A stretch of DNA of 64,000 nt from Fluviicola chungangensis (lineage in GTDB: Bacteria; Bacteroidota; Bacteroidia; Flavobacteriales_D; Crocinitomicaceae): positions 496,001 to 560,000 of the forward strand of contig NZ_VLPL01000003.1 of assembly GCF_007558725.1 (NCBI RefSeq), in the 5' to 3' direction. The position numbers and the translations under genes are program-made. Every line of letters starts with the position of its first letter. Position 1 is the first letter of the stretch. Of this stretch, positions 27,089 to 36,214 are shown piece by piece. The notes beneath the pieces were generated by a model, which worked only from the letters and a program-made list of their open reading frames with translations, ran no database searches and was not told the DNA's origin.

Positions 27089-30046
27089 ATGAACTCCTTA
27101 AAAACACCTCATTTTTTTAAGAAGAACTTTTTCTTATTTAACAGGATATGTCTCCTGGTTTTCATGCTGCTTGCATTTGACCATGATTTGATTGCTCAAA
27201 ACAAACGATGGGAACCATCCTACATGAATATTTCCGTAAATGATGGCTTACCAAGCTCTGAAACTTATTATGTTCACCAGGATAGAAGCGGATTTATCTG
27301 GTTCTGCACGGACCACGGAGTGGTAAGATATGATGGTTTCAGATTGCATGTTTACAATAAATCAAGCGGTCTCCCCGACGAGGTTGTTTTTAAGATCCAG
27401 GAAGATTACAAGGGACGTTTGTGGTTCTACTTGTATAATGGAAAGATAGCCTATTACGATCCTCAAAAAAAGAAAATCCTTCCATACAAATACAATCATT
27501 TGCTTGTTAAAATGAATCATGGTGATTTTAATCACCGGAAATCGTTTGCAGTTGATAAGGATGATAATGTATATTATTCAGGGATCTATCAAACCGGGAG
27601 AATAGATAAAAACGGACGGTTTTTTATCTACAGACCAATAGAAGTGAGGGAATTAATCGAAGTAGGAGCTAGCTGGCTTGTAAACTGTACACATGGACCA
27701 AGTACGGGGTTGAAAGAACTCTGTATTATTCCGGAGAAGGGAAAAAAGATTCATTATAAGAATGAGCAAGGAATTGTACAATTTGACATGTTTCGAATCG
27801 GTCAAAACCGATTTATTTGCATAGATAATATGGTATTTCGAACCGATGACTCATCGAATAAAGTACTTTTTAACGGGTATACCGGTATGTATAATGTTGG
27901 AGGAGAATTTTGGATTACGACGCTGACCGGTGCTTACCGCTTTAAAAATCCCGGAAAAACAGATTTTACCAAACCAGATGGAATTTACTTGAAAGATCAG
28001 AAAGTAACCGGAGTAATAAAAGATTCTGAGGGTGGGTATTGGTTTTCTACTTTGGATAAAGGGATTTATTATACTTCTTGTTTGGATATTGTCAATTGGG
28101 ATCCGGAAGAAACGGAAAATTACGGGGTTATTCATGATATTAACGGGATCGGAAACCAAGTCTATTATTCATCTGCATTCGGCTATTTCAACCTGAAAAC
28201 CGGTGAAGAATTGTTGAAGACAAGCGGGTCAAAAAATACAATCGGAGTCTGGAAAGATAAACTGGTTATCTCCAATAACATCCCGTATTTTTTATCAAAT
28301 TCCCTCACCAAAAGGGATTGGGGGTACGAAATATGTCAATTTCAGGCCTGGTCCAATGACCGGGAAGGAAATTTCTATACGGCTTATGTGATGCCTTTAA
28401 AATTCCAGCGGGAAAAAGAGTTCCAGGAAGAATTATTGACGCGAACGCAGGTTTACAATGCAAAAAAATATGCGGCACATCACTTTAAATCCCTTGCAGT
28501 AGATGAAAATGGGGAATTGTATGCAGGAACCTTGATCGGGTTGTTCCGAATAAAAAAAGGAAATGTCAAAAGATGCAGGCTTCCGGGAGACCTGGATCGG
28601 GTAAGGATAACCGATTTGAAATTTCATCCAAAATGGGGTTTGGTTGCGGCAACCCGGGGAAAAGGGATTATTCTCCTTAAAAATGAGAAATTCGTCGGGA
28701 AAATAGGAGTCGAAGACGGTCTGCTTTCAAATCAGTTGAATGCGATCTATATCGATAAGAAAGGAGCTATTTATGTAGCGTCAAATGAAGGGATTTCTAA
28801 GATTGTCCAACTTCCTAATCACCAAATCCGGATCTTTAACCTGACCGAATTGAATGGACTTGCTTCATCTGAGATAAGTGCTATTTATTGTAACAAGAAT
28901 GGTGTGTATGTTGGGACAAGAAAAGGAATAACCCTCATTCCGTCTTCATACAATTGGACGAAGAACTCGCACGAAAAACAGATCGATATCCAAACAGTTT
29001 TTACGAACGGAAAAAAGGTTGAACACTTCAAAAGCGGAATAGAATTTAATTCATCTCATAAAATCATCCGTTTCCTGTTGAAAACAACTAATTACAAATC
29101 ACAGCACAGACAACCATACAGATATCGCTTCCGGAAAACGGATCCCTGGTCCATCGGATTTAACGGAGAATTAATCATGATTAACCCGGCTTTTGAAGCC
29201 TATGATTTGGAGATAGAATATCAGAATGAATATGGTAGTTGGAGTAAACCATATATATTGACACGATTTTCTGTACTTCCCCCGTTTTATTTCACGTGGT
29301 GGTTTACAATTTTGATCGTTCTCATTGTTCTGGTGATTAGTTTCCTGGTTTTCAGGTATCGTTTAAAGGTGATACGACGTCAGGATGAGATTCAGCGAAA
29401 CATGGAAATCCTTGAGCAGAAGGCCCTTTTGGCACAAATGAATCCGCATTTTATCTTCAATGCGCTGAATTCTATTCAAAGCTTCCTGTTGTATAATGAA
29501 AATGAATTGGCAGAGCGCTATTTATTGAAACTTTCAAAACTGATTCGCTTAACCTTAACGAATTCAAGGGAAACAGAGATTTCCATTCAGAAGGAAATTG
29601 AGTCCCTGGAAATGTATTTGGGATTGGAACAAATGCGTTTCAAAAACAGGTTTGATTTCAGGCTGGAAATTTCCTTGTCGAAGGAGGAATTGAATAAGTT
29701 TGTTCCGCCCATGCTGATTCAGCCCTTTGCGGAAAATGCCATTATCCACGGATTTAAAGGATTGGAACAGGGCGGAATGATCAACCTGAATTTCAAAAAG
29801 GTCGAAAATAACCGCCTGATTGTAGAGATTATTGACAATGGGGTGGGCTACGCTAAAAATAAGGCGGATGCTCAGAAACCGGATCATAAATCCTACGCGA
29901 CAAAAATCACATCCGAACGATTGAAGCTGTTTAAAGAAAGGTATCAGGCTGAATTTGATTTTTCCATTGAAAGCCTGGAAGATGCTGATGGAAACCTGCG
30001 AGGTACTCAAGTGCTGATCTCCATTCCGATCTTTAGCAGAGATTAA
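27089..30046 (+). CDS. Two-component-propeller sensor with LytS-type kinase domain, copy B
   Basis: This tandem paralogue of copy A has 985 residues from the ATG at 27089. An in-frame GTG at 27068 is a weaker choice. It shares the propeller repeats, Y_Y_Y-like region, membrane helix (about 735-757) and kinase domain with H787 (AQMNPHFIFNALNSIQ) and LIQPFAENAIIHGFKG. The kinase halves are far more alike than the sensor halves, as expected if the two sense different signals but act on similar partners. The N-terminal segment before the signal helix is long and basic. A missing adjacent regulator means an orphan LytTR protein elsewhere must be the target. Confidence 0.88.
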   Translation: MNSLKTPHFFKKNFFLFNRICLLVFMLLAFDHDLIAQNKRWEPSYMNISVNDGLPSSETYYVHQDRSGFIWFCTDHGVVRYDGFRLHVYNKSSGLPDEVVFKIQEDYKGRLWFYLYNGKIAYYDPQKKKILPYKYNHLLVKMNHGDFNHRKSFAVDKDDNVYYSGIYQTGRIDKNGRFFIYRPIEVRELIEVGASWLVNCTHGPSTGLKELCIIPEKGKKIHYKNEQGIVQFDMFRIGQNRFICIDNMVFRTDDSSNKVLFNGYTGMYNVGGEFWITTLTGAYRFKNPGKTDFTKPDGIYLKDQKVTGVIKDSEGGYWFSTLDKGIYYTSCLDIVNWDPEETENYGVIHDINGIGNQVYYSSAFGYFNLKTGEELLKTSGSKNTIGVWKDKLVISNNIPYFLSNSLTKRDWGYEICQFQAWSNDREGNFYTAYVMPLKFQREKEFQEELLTRTQVYNAKKYAAHHFKSLAVDENGELYAGTLIGLFRIKKGNVKRCRLPGDLDRVRITDLKFHPKWGLVAATRGKGIILLKNEKFVGKIGVEDGLLSNQLNAIYIDKKGAIYVASNEGISKIVQLPNHQIRIFNLTELNGLASSEISAIYCNKNGVYVGTRKGITLIPSSYNWTKNSHEKQIDIQTVFTNGKKVEHFKSGIEFNSSHKIIRFLLKTTNYKSQHRQPYRYRFRKTDPWSIGFNGELIMINPAFEAYDLEIEYQNEYGSWSKPYILTRFSVLPPFYFTWWFTILIVLIVLVISFLVFRYRLKVIRRQDEIQRNMEILEQKALLAQMNPHFIFNALNSIQSFLLYNENELAERYLLKLSKLIRLTLTNSRETEISIQKEIESLEMYLGLEQMRFKNRFDFRLEISLSKEELNKFVPPMLIQPFAENAIIHGFKGLEQGGMINLNFKKVENNRLIVEIIDNGVGYAKNKADAQKPDHKSYATKITSERLKLFKERYQAEFDFSIESLEDADGNLRGTQVLISIPIFSRD

Positions 30047-30121
30047 CGGAATCAATTCCTCATTCAGTTGATTCTTCCATGTGATTTCTATTGATTTAAC
30101 AAGTTAGTTGAGAAAAAGATA

Positions 30122-30129
30122 TACCTTTG
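30122..30129 (+). promoter_or_regulatory. -7 box of the transglutaminase-like gene
   Basis: TACCTTTG at 30122-30129 is a perfect TAnnTTTG and lies 29 nt before the ATG at 30159. This supports the ATG over the upstream TTG at 30108. Confidence 0.55.
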
Positions 30130-30158
30130 TTCCGAAGAAAAAAATCAATCCATTGAAA

Positions 30159-32198
30159 ATGAAACTTTACTGCCTGATCATCACTTTTTTGGCGTGGAAT
30201 ATATTGTCTGCTCAAGAAAAAATCGAATTCCTGAAAGTTCCTAAGGAAGCCCAGAAAACAACCAAATCATTAAGCGCTTATCTGACTAAAAACCTAACGG
30301 ATGACAGTACAAAGGCTGCACATATTTACCAATGGGTAACCCATAATATTTCGTATGATTACAAGGCAATTGAAAATGGGAAACCCCTGGAATACAAATC
30401 TGCAGGTGCTGTTTTGAAAGCCAAAAACACGGTTTGCCAAGGATACAGTGCATTGGTGGTTGAATTATTGAAAAACGCGGGAATTGATGCAACAACCGTG
30501 GAAGGATATACCGCTCAGTTTCTATCGGATTCCATTCCTTTGATCGCCAATTCGGATCATGAATGGGTTGCTTTTAAAGTGAATCGTAGATGGTATTTGT
30601 GTGACCCAACCTGGGATGCAGGTTATATCGGCCGTATTCCAAAATACAAGGAAGATCTGTTGAAAAAGGAAAAGCTTGCCCTGAAACGAGCGCAAAAACT
30701 GGCAAAACTTAAAGAAAAGCGCAAAAAAGTAAAGCAATTTAAATGGGATAAAAAAGACAAAAAGAAAGCTGAAAAGACTGAGAAAAAGCGCGGATCGTAT
30801 AAATCGGAGATTGGTTTTGTCCGCTATCCCACGTTAGAGAATTTTATGGTGGACCCGGATCTTTTCGTGCAGTCTCATTTGCCGTCACAACCTGAATTCC
30901 AGTTGAGAGAACACCCGGTTTCAATGGCGGATTTTACCCGGAGAACCAAAGATTGGGATTCGATCCTAAAAAAAGGAACCGGAAAACCAGTGGATTTTGA
31001 CACCTATGTTTCGGAATACTGTGCAATGAACCTGAATGATAAATGGATCAAAGTTGCGAAAGACGGACTGAAGTTTAACCCTGCCAATTACACTGCCATG
31101 GCGGTGCATCATTTTAATTACCTGGGACTGCACCTGAATGACAAGTTCAGAAAATCATTTGAAATAATTGAAAAAGACCAGCTGCACGAAAATTTCCCAG
31201 ATTTGAGAGATATTAATGACAGCGTAGCACTTTACAGTAAAGCTGCAAAAAAGATCAATAAATCAGCTTATTCCATTAGTAAGCGGATCATTTCGAATGA
31301 AACCAAGATCTTCAAAACGACGGACAAAACGGCCAACAGTATGGTCAAAAAAGTGCTTTCCGAGCAGAAGAAAAACGTGACGCAATTGGGAAAGGAAAAA
31401 TCCCGGATCTCGAAGGAACTGAACACCATTCAAGAGAAGAAGGGAAAGTTAATGCTGGAATCAAGGAACTATTCTACTCCGGTTAACTTTGATTCGACCC
31501 TGGTACCGCCAACATTTGGCAAATGGAAAGACAGCTTGTTTTATTCCATTCTGCGTATCGACAGTTTGCGCAAGAACTGGGATGCATTGGCCCACCAGGA
31601 CAAAACATATGAGGATCGTTTTAAATCGTTGAAAGTTGCTTATGAAATGAGTTATACCAACTTGCACATCCTGAATTCAGCACCGATTTATTACAGCGAT
31701 TCGATTATTTTATACGACGGGCAAATTGCGGACGGATTGACCCGTTTGTACCGCTTTCACAAAGAAACGTATGATTCGCTAATGTATCCGCCTGAGATCA
31801 ATAAGGAATACAAAGTGCTGGAAAAACTCATTAAACGCGGACTTAGCGGATTGAAAGCGTATTCAAAGAAAAATCCGAATTACAAGTACGTGGAAATGAA
31901 TAAGTACCTCAATTCATTAAATTACCAGACCCTGTTGCTGATGGAATCCGATTTGCGGACGTTTATTTCCGATCGTGCTGAGTTGGTACGTTTGGAAGAT
32001 TATTACGAAGGTCATTATCATACAATTCAGAAAAACCTGGAAAAGGAAAAAGAGTTTAAAGAGAAAAATGCCGAACACAACTTTGAAGTACTGGAAAAGA
32101 ACAAGAAGCGCACGGATGAAATGTTCGATAAGATTTTGAAATCTACCGAGAAGACGGAAGATTTTTTCCAAAAAACATTCGGAAGCAGACCCAGATAA
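30159..32198 (+). CDS. Secreted transglutaminase-like protein with charged, helical C-terminal half
   Basis: The product (679 residues from 30159) has a signal peptide ending near LSAQE. A transglutaminase-like domain carries the Cys-His-Asp triad C93 (TVCQGYSALV), H134 (SDHEWVAF) and D149 (CDPTWDAG). A Lys-rich low-complexity stretch follows (about 170-210). The rest is long charged helices with no domain that I recognise. Family members act as peptidases or crosslinking enzymes, and the substrate cannot be told here. The intact triad implies activity. It is alone on its strand and ends at a strong palindrome. Confidence 0.8.
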   Translation: MKLYCLIITFLAWNILSAQEKIEFLKVPKEAQKTTKSLSAYLTKNLTDDSTKAAHIYQWVTHNISYDYKAIENGKPLEYKSAGAVLKAKNTVCQGYSALVVELLKNAGIDATTVEGYTAQFLSDSIPLIANSDHEWVAFKVNRRWYLCDPTWDAGYIGRIPKYKEDLLKKEKLALKRAQKLAKLKEKRKKVKQFKWDKKDKKKAEKTEKKRGSYKSEIGFVRYPTLENFMVDPDLFVQSHLPSQPEFQLREHPVSMADFTRRTKDWDSILKKGTGKPVDFDTYVSEYCAMNLNDKWIKVAKDGLKFNPANYTAMAVHHFNYLGLHLNDKFRKSFEIIEKDQLHENFPDLRDINDSVALYSKAAKKINKSAYSISKRIISNETKIFKTTDKTANSMVKKVLSEQKKNVTQLGKEKSRISKELNTIQEKKGKLMLESRNYSTPVNFDSTLVPPTFGKWKDSLFYSILRIDSLRKNWDALAHQDKTYEDRFKSLKVAYEMSYTNLHILNSAPIYYSDSIILYDGQIADGLTRLYRFHKETYDSLMYPPEINKEYKVLEKLIKRGLSGLKAYSKKNPNYKYVEMNKYLNSLNYQTLLLMESDLRTFISDRAELVRLEDYYEGHYHTIQKNLEKEKEFKEKNAEHNFEVLEKNKKRTDEMFDKILKSTEKTEDFFQKTFGSRPR

Positions 32199-32210
32199 AG
32201 ATGATAAACG

Positions 32211-32248
32211 AATTGTGGGCGCGCGATTAATCGCGTGCCCACAATTTT
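32211..32248. terminator. Bidirectional terminator palindrome between convergent genes
   Basis: AATTGTGGGC at 32211-32220 pairs with GCCCACAATT at 32237-32246. The inner CGCGATTAATCGCG is itself a 14-bp palindrome, so the whole 36 bp is nearly perfect. It lies between the ends of the transglutaminase-like gene and tyrS and can stop both transcripts. Confidence 0.7.
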
Positions 32249-32261
32249 GTTTGAAAGATTT

Positions 32262-33542
32262 TTATTCAACAATTACGATGTAATTATTCTTTTTCCCTTT
32301 GCCTAACAGAATGAATTTTTCATTGATCAGATCACTCGGACCAACCAAAGTTCCTTCACCGACCTTATCCTTGTTCAGGGAAATGGCATTGGCTTTCAAT
32401 TCGCGTTTAGCTTCACCGTTTGAAGCTAAGAATCCCGTCCTTGCTGATAATAGGTCAACAATACTAATTCCTTCCGTTAATTCCGAACGCTTAATTGTTG
32501 CCATTGGAACCCCGTCGAAAATACTTAAAAAAGTATCATTTGACAGTTTTTTCAAATCTTCCGAGGTCGATTTCCCGAACAGGATATTCGAAGCTGCAAT
32601 GGCCATTTCCAAAGCCTCTTTTCCGTGAACGCGAATGGTTACTTCTTCTGCAATTGCTTTTTGCAATATACGCAGGTGCGGAGCTTCACCATGTTCCTTT
32701 TCAATCGCTTCGATTTCTTCTTTTGTTTTCAAAGTATAGAAACGGATCAATTTGGCGGCATCTTCATCGGAGGCATTTAACCAAAATTGGTAGAATGCAT
32801 ACGGGCTTGTTTTTTCAGGATCCAGCCACACTGTTCCCGATTCTGTTTTCCCGAACTTTCCACCATCAGCTTTGGTCAATAACGGACATGTAAAAGCATA
32901 GGCTTCTCCACCGGCAATTTTGCGAACCAATTCTGTCCCAGTAGTAATATTTCCCCATTGGTCTGATCCTCCGAATTGCACTTTCACATTATTTGTCCGG
33001 TATAAATGCAGGAAATCGTACCCCTGAATTAACTGGTATGAGAATTCTGTAAAAGAAATTCCTGTTTCGATGCGTTTTTTCACCGAATCCTTCGCACTCA
33101 TGTAATTCACAGTGATGTGTTTTCCTACGTCACGAATAAACTCCAGGAATGAAAAATGACGCATCCAGTCGTAATTGTTGACCAATTCCGCTTTGTTTTC
33201 ACCTGTTTCAAAATCCAGGAATTGGCGCAATTGGTTTTCAACACATTCAATGTTGTGATTCAGAGTTTTCTCATCCAGTAAATTGCGTTCTGCAGATTTC
33301 CCGGAAGGGTCTCCCACCATTCCGGTGGCTCCGCCAACCAATGCATATGGTTTGTGCCCTGCCAGCTGGAAATGTTTCAATAACATGATCGGAAGTAAAT
33401 TTCCTACATGCAGGGAGTCGGAAGTCGGATCAAAGCCCACATAACCGGATGTCATTTCCTTAAGCAGTTGTTCTTCCAAACCGGGCATGATATCCTGTAC
33501 CATTCCTCTCCATCTTAATTCTTCAATGACATTCTTTTTCAT
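32262..33542 (-). CDS. tyrS: Tyrosyl-tRNA synthetase
   Basis: TyrRS charges tRNA-Tyr. The product (426 residues from the ATG at 33542) is a class-I synthetase with the HIGH-equivalent LHVG (44-47), the tyrosine-binding region GSDQWGN (about 192-198) and the KMSKS-equivalent KFGKT (229-233). An S4-like RNA-binding domain lies at the C-terminus. An in-frame TTG start at 33563 overlaps the -7 box and was rejected. The gene is divergent from a queuosine-precursor transporter gene and convergent with the preceding gene. Confidence 0.95.
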   Translation of the reverse strand: MKKNVIEELRWRGMVQDIMPGLEEQLLKEMTSGYVGFDPTSDSLHVGNLLPIMLLKHFQLAGHKPYALVGGATGMVGDPSGKSAERNLLDEKTLNHNIECVENQLRQFLDFETGENKAELVNNYDWMRHFSFLEFIRDVGKHITVNYMSAKDSVKKRIETGISFTEFSYQLIQGYDFLHLYRTNNVKVQFGGSDQWGNITTGTELVRKIAGGEAYAFTCPLLTKADGGKFGKTESGTVWLDPEKTSPYAFYQFWLNASDEDAAKLIRFYTLKTKEEIEAIEKEHGEAPHLRILQKAIAEEVTIRVHGKEALEMAIAASNILFGKSTSEDLKKLSNDTFLSIFDGVPMATIKRSELTEGISIVDLLSARTGFLASNGEAKRELKANAISLNKDKVGEGTLVGPSDLINEKFILLGKGKKNNYIVIVE

Positions 33543-33560
33543 GTGTTCTAATTTATTGCG

Positions 33561-33568
33561 CAAAAATA
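33561..33568 (-). promoter_or_regulatory. -7 box of tyrS
   Basis: TATTTTTG on the minus strand (33568-33561) lies 18 nt before the tyrS ATG at 33542. Confidence 0.55.
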
Positions 33569-33630
33569 GGGATTATTCCGCTTTTTGGATCGAAGTTTCA
33601 TGGAAGGCCGTTCAGCGTGCGAAAATATAG

Positions 33631-33638
33631 TATCTTCG
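33631..33638 (+). promoter_or_regulatory. -7-like box adjoining the transporter start
   Basis: TATCTTCG (33631-33638) is TAnnTTTG with one change and ends 3 nt before the ATG at 33642, another candidate leaderless start. The same variant occurs upstream of gldA. Confidence 0.4.
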
Positions 33639-33641
33639 ACC

Positions 33642-34319
33642 ATGCTTCGAACACGAAAAGAACTAGCGTTTATGGTGATGGCGGGGATTTTTATTACCAG
33701 CGCCATTGTTGCTGAATTGATCTCTGCCAAATTGGTATATATGGGGCCTTATTTGGCTCCGATGATTGCCGGGATTGTTCCCTGGCCCATTGTTTTTTTA
33801 CTCACGGATGTCATGAATGAGTATTTCGGAAAACAGGCCATTCGCAGGTTGAGCTGGATTACAACCTGCTTGATTGCTTTTTGTTTTTTGATAGTTTTCA
33901 TTGCGGTACATCTTCCAACCGCGGAAGGCTCCTGGCTATCCGATCAGGAATTTGCCAAAGCATTCGGCGGATCGTTGTGGATCATGGTCGGAAGCATTAC
34001 AGCCTTCCTTGTTTCTCAATTACTGGATGTTCAGCTTTTTCATTTTTTCAGCAAGCTGACCAAAGGAAAGATGATTTGGCTTCGAAGTACCGGATCAACG
34101 GTTGTTTCTCAATTAGTAGATTCGTTTATCGTTGCAATCATTGGTTTGTACCTTTCGGGGGCTTATCCTTTGAAACTGGTGCTTGTTTTGGCAATTACCG
34201 GCTATTTGACCAAATTAGTGATTGCAGTTTGCCTCACGCCTTTGATCTATGTGATGCATTACCTGGCAAAACGAATTTTGGGAGAGAGGGGAGAACATAT
34301 TATTCCCGGTGAAGTTTGA
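33642..34319 (+). CDS. yhhQ: Queuosine-precursor transporter (YhhQ/VUT family)
   Basis: The family (COG1738) imports 7-deazaguanine precursors of queuosine across the inner membrane. The product (225 residues from the ATG at 33642) has about six hydrophobic helices and the family hallmarks AELISAKL, PIVFLLTDVMNEYFGK and GSTVVSQLVDSF. An earlier in-frame start at 33585 would add 19 non-hydrophobic residues and is unlikely. Its 3' end overlaps the convergent hypothetical gene by 20 bp. No queuosine biosynthesis genes are adjacent. Confidence 0.9.
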   Translation: MLRTRKELAFMVMAGIFITSAIVAELISAKLVYMGPYLAPMIAGIVPWPIVFLLTDVMNEYFGKQAIRRLSWITTCLIAFCFLIVFIAVHLPTAEGSWLSDQEFAKAFGGSLWIMVGSITAFLVSQLLDVQLFHFFSKLTKGKMIWLRSTGSTVVSQLVDSFIVAIIGLYLSGAYPLKLVLVLAITGYLTKLVIAVCLTPLIYVMHYLAKRILGERGEHIIPGEV

Positions 34320-35109
34320 GGATTAACCGGCTTTCATTTATTTCAAGAATGTCATAAACTTTATTGCCGTATTTTTCTAAAAATATCAGTTGTTTATTGG
34401 AAAGGTCCAGCGAATAGTTGTACCTGTTAGATATATCGTAAAACATGCGGTCTTTTATATCCGGTGAAACAAAAAACCGGGCGGTGCAAGTTAAAACGGA
34501 TTCTATTCGTTCGAACGTATAGAAATATCGATCATAGAGATTCTTATCGATTTGAGATCTTGTAAGCACAATAGTGTCTTGCTGCGACTTATCGAAGAAT
34601 TTATAGGGAGACGGCTCGGATTTCCAGACTCCTAAAATCTTTGTGCTCAATTGAAGGCTGTCTGGTTTCATAGAAAAAACGAGGGTTTCCGTATGTGAGA
34701 TATCCGGGAAAATCTCCTTTTCCGGGTAAGTGGTCAGTATCAGTTCGAAAGGAGTCAGTTTGTATTCGTAATAGGCAAAAGGAACCTTCTTTTTCTTTTC
34801 TTTCGCAGTGCGATACAGGAATATTTGCCCTGTATGATCCGGACCGGAATTCATCCGGTATTCAAAAAGAGTTCTTTTCGCTCGTTGGTTCTCAGAGGAA
34901 TCCATACCAATTTCAAGCTGATCGGTTTTAAAAAGTATGTAATTGTAAGCAGGAATACAGGAGTTAATCTTACTGCTGTCGTTCCAGGCAAACGAGCTGA
35001 TCTGCGCAGCATTTAAATACCATTTTGTATGATAGAGGGATGGAACTTCCTGTGCAACCAATCTTGTTGCAGGAATTAATACAAGAAAGAGGAGGAGTAG
35101 TAATCGCAT
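34300..35109 (-). CDS. Secreted protein of unknown function
   Basis: I do not recognise this 269-residue protein. It has a clear Sec signal peptide (leucine-rich, cleavage near VAQEVPS). The mature part is mostly beta-like with many aromatic and charged residues, compatible with a lipocalin- or barrel-like fold, but no motif proves this. There is no lipobox cysteine. The last 20 bp overlap the end of the convergent transporter gene. It is monocistronic and upstream of it lies gldA on the same strand. Confidence 0.65.
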   Translation of the reverse strand: MRLLLLLFLVLIPATRLVAQEVPSLYHTKWYLNAAQISSFAWNDSSKINSCIPAYNYILFKTDQLEIGMDSSENQRAKRTLFEYRMNSGPDHTGQIFLYRTAKEKKKKVPFAYYEYKLTPFELILTTYPEKEIFPDISHTETLVFSMKPDSLQLSTKILGVWKSEPSPYKFFDKSQQDTIVLTRSQIDKNLYDRYFYTFERIESVLTCTARFFVSPDIKDRMFYDISNRYNYSLDLSNKQLIFLEKYGNKVYDILEINESRLILKLHRE

Positions 35110-35188
35110 AAAATGGAATGAGGGTCGACGTTGTTTTTAGTTCCGGTTAAAAATTTAATTGGTTATGACAGACTTTGAATGTACCGTT

Positions 35189-36091
35189 TTATTTCGTCAA
35201 CGATTTAAAGACTTCTTCCAGTGATTTTTCCTCTGTTCTCAGAGTCAGAACGAGTAGGTTGTTTTTCTGAGCGAATTGCGCCACTGTTTTACGCAGATCA
35301 TCCAACGATTGGCTTTCGATGAGGTATTTGGAGTCGGAAACGCGTTCGATTTTGGAAACACCCGGAATTTTTTGAAGTAAATTTTTCGACACAATTCCGT
35401 CGAATTCTGCATAAACAACTTGTGTATCTGTTTCAACCTGTAAGTTGGAAGCCAGGTTGTCCGCAACCAGTTTTCCTTGCCGGATAATAACCACCCGATC
35501 ACAAATGGCTTCTACCTCCTGTAAGATATGTGTAGAAAGCATGACGGTTTTCTCTTTCCCGATGCGGCGGATCAATTCGCGGATTTCTACCAATTGGTTC
35601 GGATCCAGACCGGAAGTCGGTTCATCCAAAATCAATACATCTGGGTTGTGAATAATTGCCTGGGCAAGTCCTACACGCTGACGGTAACCTTTAGAGAGCA
35701 TCCCGATCTTTTTGTTTTGCTCTATTTCCAGTCCAACCAGTTGGATCATTTCTTTCACGCGTTCTTTCAGGTTTTTCACCTTGTAGATCTTCCCTACAAA
35801 TTCCAGGTATTCTTTTACATACATGTCCAGGTACAAGGGATTATTTTCAGGAAGATAACCGATGCGTTTTCTCGTTTCAATGGAATCTACCGAAACAGGG
35901 ATTCCACAGACCTTGATCTCTCCTTGCGTAGCAGGAATAAAACCGGTAATCATTTTCATTGTTGTCGATTTACCTGCTCCGTTTGGTCCCAGGAAGCCGA
36001 TGATCTCACCTTTTCCAACGGAAAAAGTAATGTCGTTTACCGCTGCTTGTTCGCCGTAATATTTGGAAAGGTTTTTTACTTCAATCGACAT
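35189..36091 (-). CDS. gldA: Gliding-motility ABC transporter ATPase GldA
   Basis: GldA is the ATPase of the GldAFG ABC transporter required for gliding in some flavobacteria. The 300-residue protein has Walker A GPNGAGKST (35-43), signature LSKGYRQR, Walker B VLILDEPTSGLDP, the H-loop (MLSTHILQEVEAI) and a C-terminal regulatory extension of about 80 residues. The start MSIEVKNLSKYYGE matches GldA closely. The permease genes gldF and gldG are not next to it, so the transporter is encoded in separate loci or this ATPase serves another permease. It is divergent from rsgA. Confidence 0.88.
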   Translation of the reverse strand: MSIEVKNLSKYYGEQAAVNDITFSVGKGEIIGFLGPNGAGKSTTMKMITGFIPATQGEIKVCGIPVSVDSIETRKRIGYLPENNPLYLDMYVKEYLEFVGKIYKVKNLKERVKEMIQLVGLEIEQNKKIGMLSKGYRQRVGLAQAIIHNPDVLILDEPTSGLDPNQLVEIRELIRRIGKEKTVMLSTHILQEVEAICDRVVIIRQGKLVADNLASNLQVETDTQVVYAEFDGIVSKNLLQKIPGVSKIERVSDSKYLIESQSLDDLRKTVAQFAQKNNLLVLTLRTEEKSLEEVFKSLTK

Positions 36092-36108
36092 ACTAAAAAC
36101 TTTGACTG

Positions 36109-36116
36109 CGAAGATA
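36109..36116 (-). promoter_or_regulatory. -7-like box of gldA
   Basis: TATCTTCG on the minus strand (36116-36109) lies 17 nt before the gldA ATG at 36091. Confidence 0.4.
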
Positions 36117-36202
36117 ACGATTGGGAATGGAATAACGTTGGTTCTCTTAAAAATCTCACTGCAAAGAGCAAGAATTCAGGATGATTTTCCGAATCCTTTC
36201 GG

Positions 36203-36210
36203 TAATTTTG
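36203..36210 (+). promoter_or_regulatory. -7 box immediately before rsgA
   Basis: TAATTTTG (36203-36210) matches TAnnTTTG and ends 4 nt before the rsgA ATG at 36215, predicting a leaderless message. Confidence 0.5.
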
Positions 36211-36214
36211 TTCT

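Noticed and set aside
35528-36184. 218-codon ORF on the plus strand opposite gldA
   Set aside because: It is an antisense shadow; the minus-strand frame has all ABC ATPase motifs.
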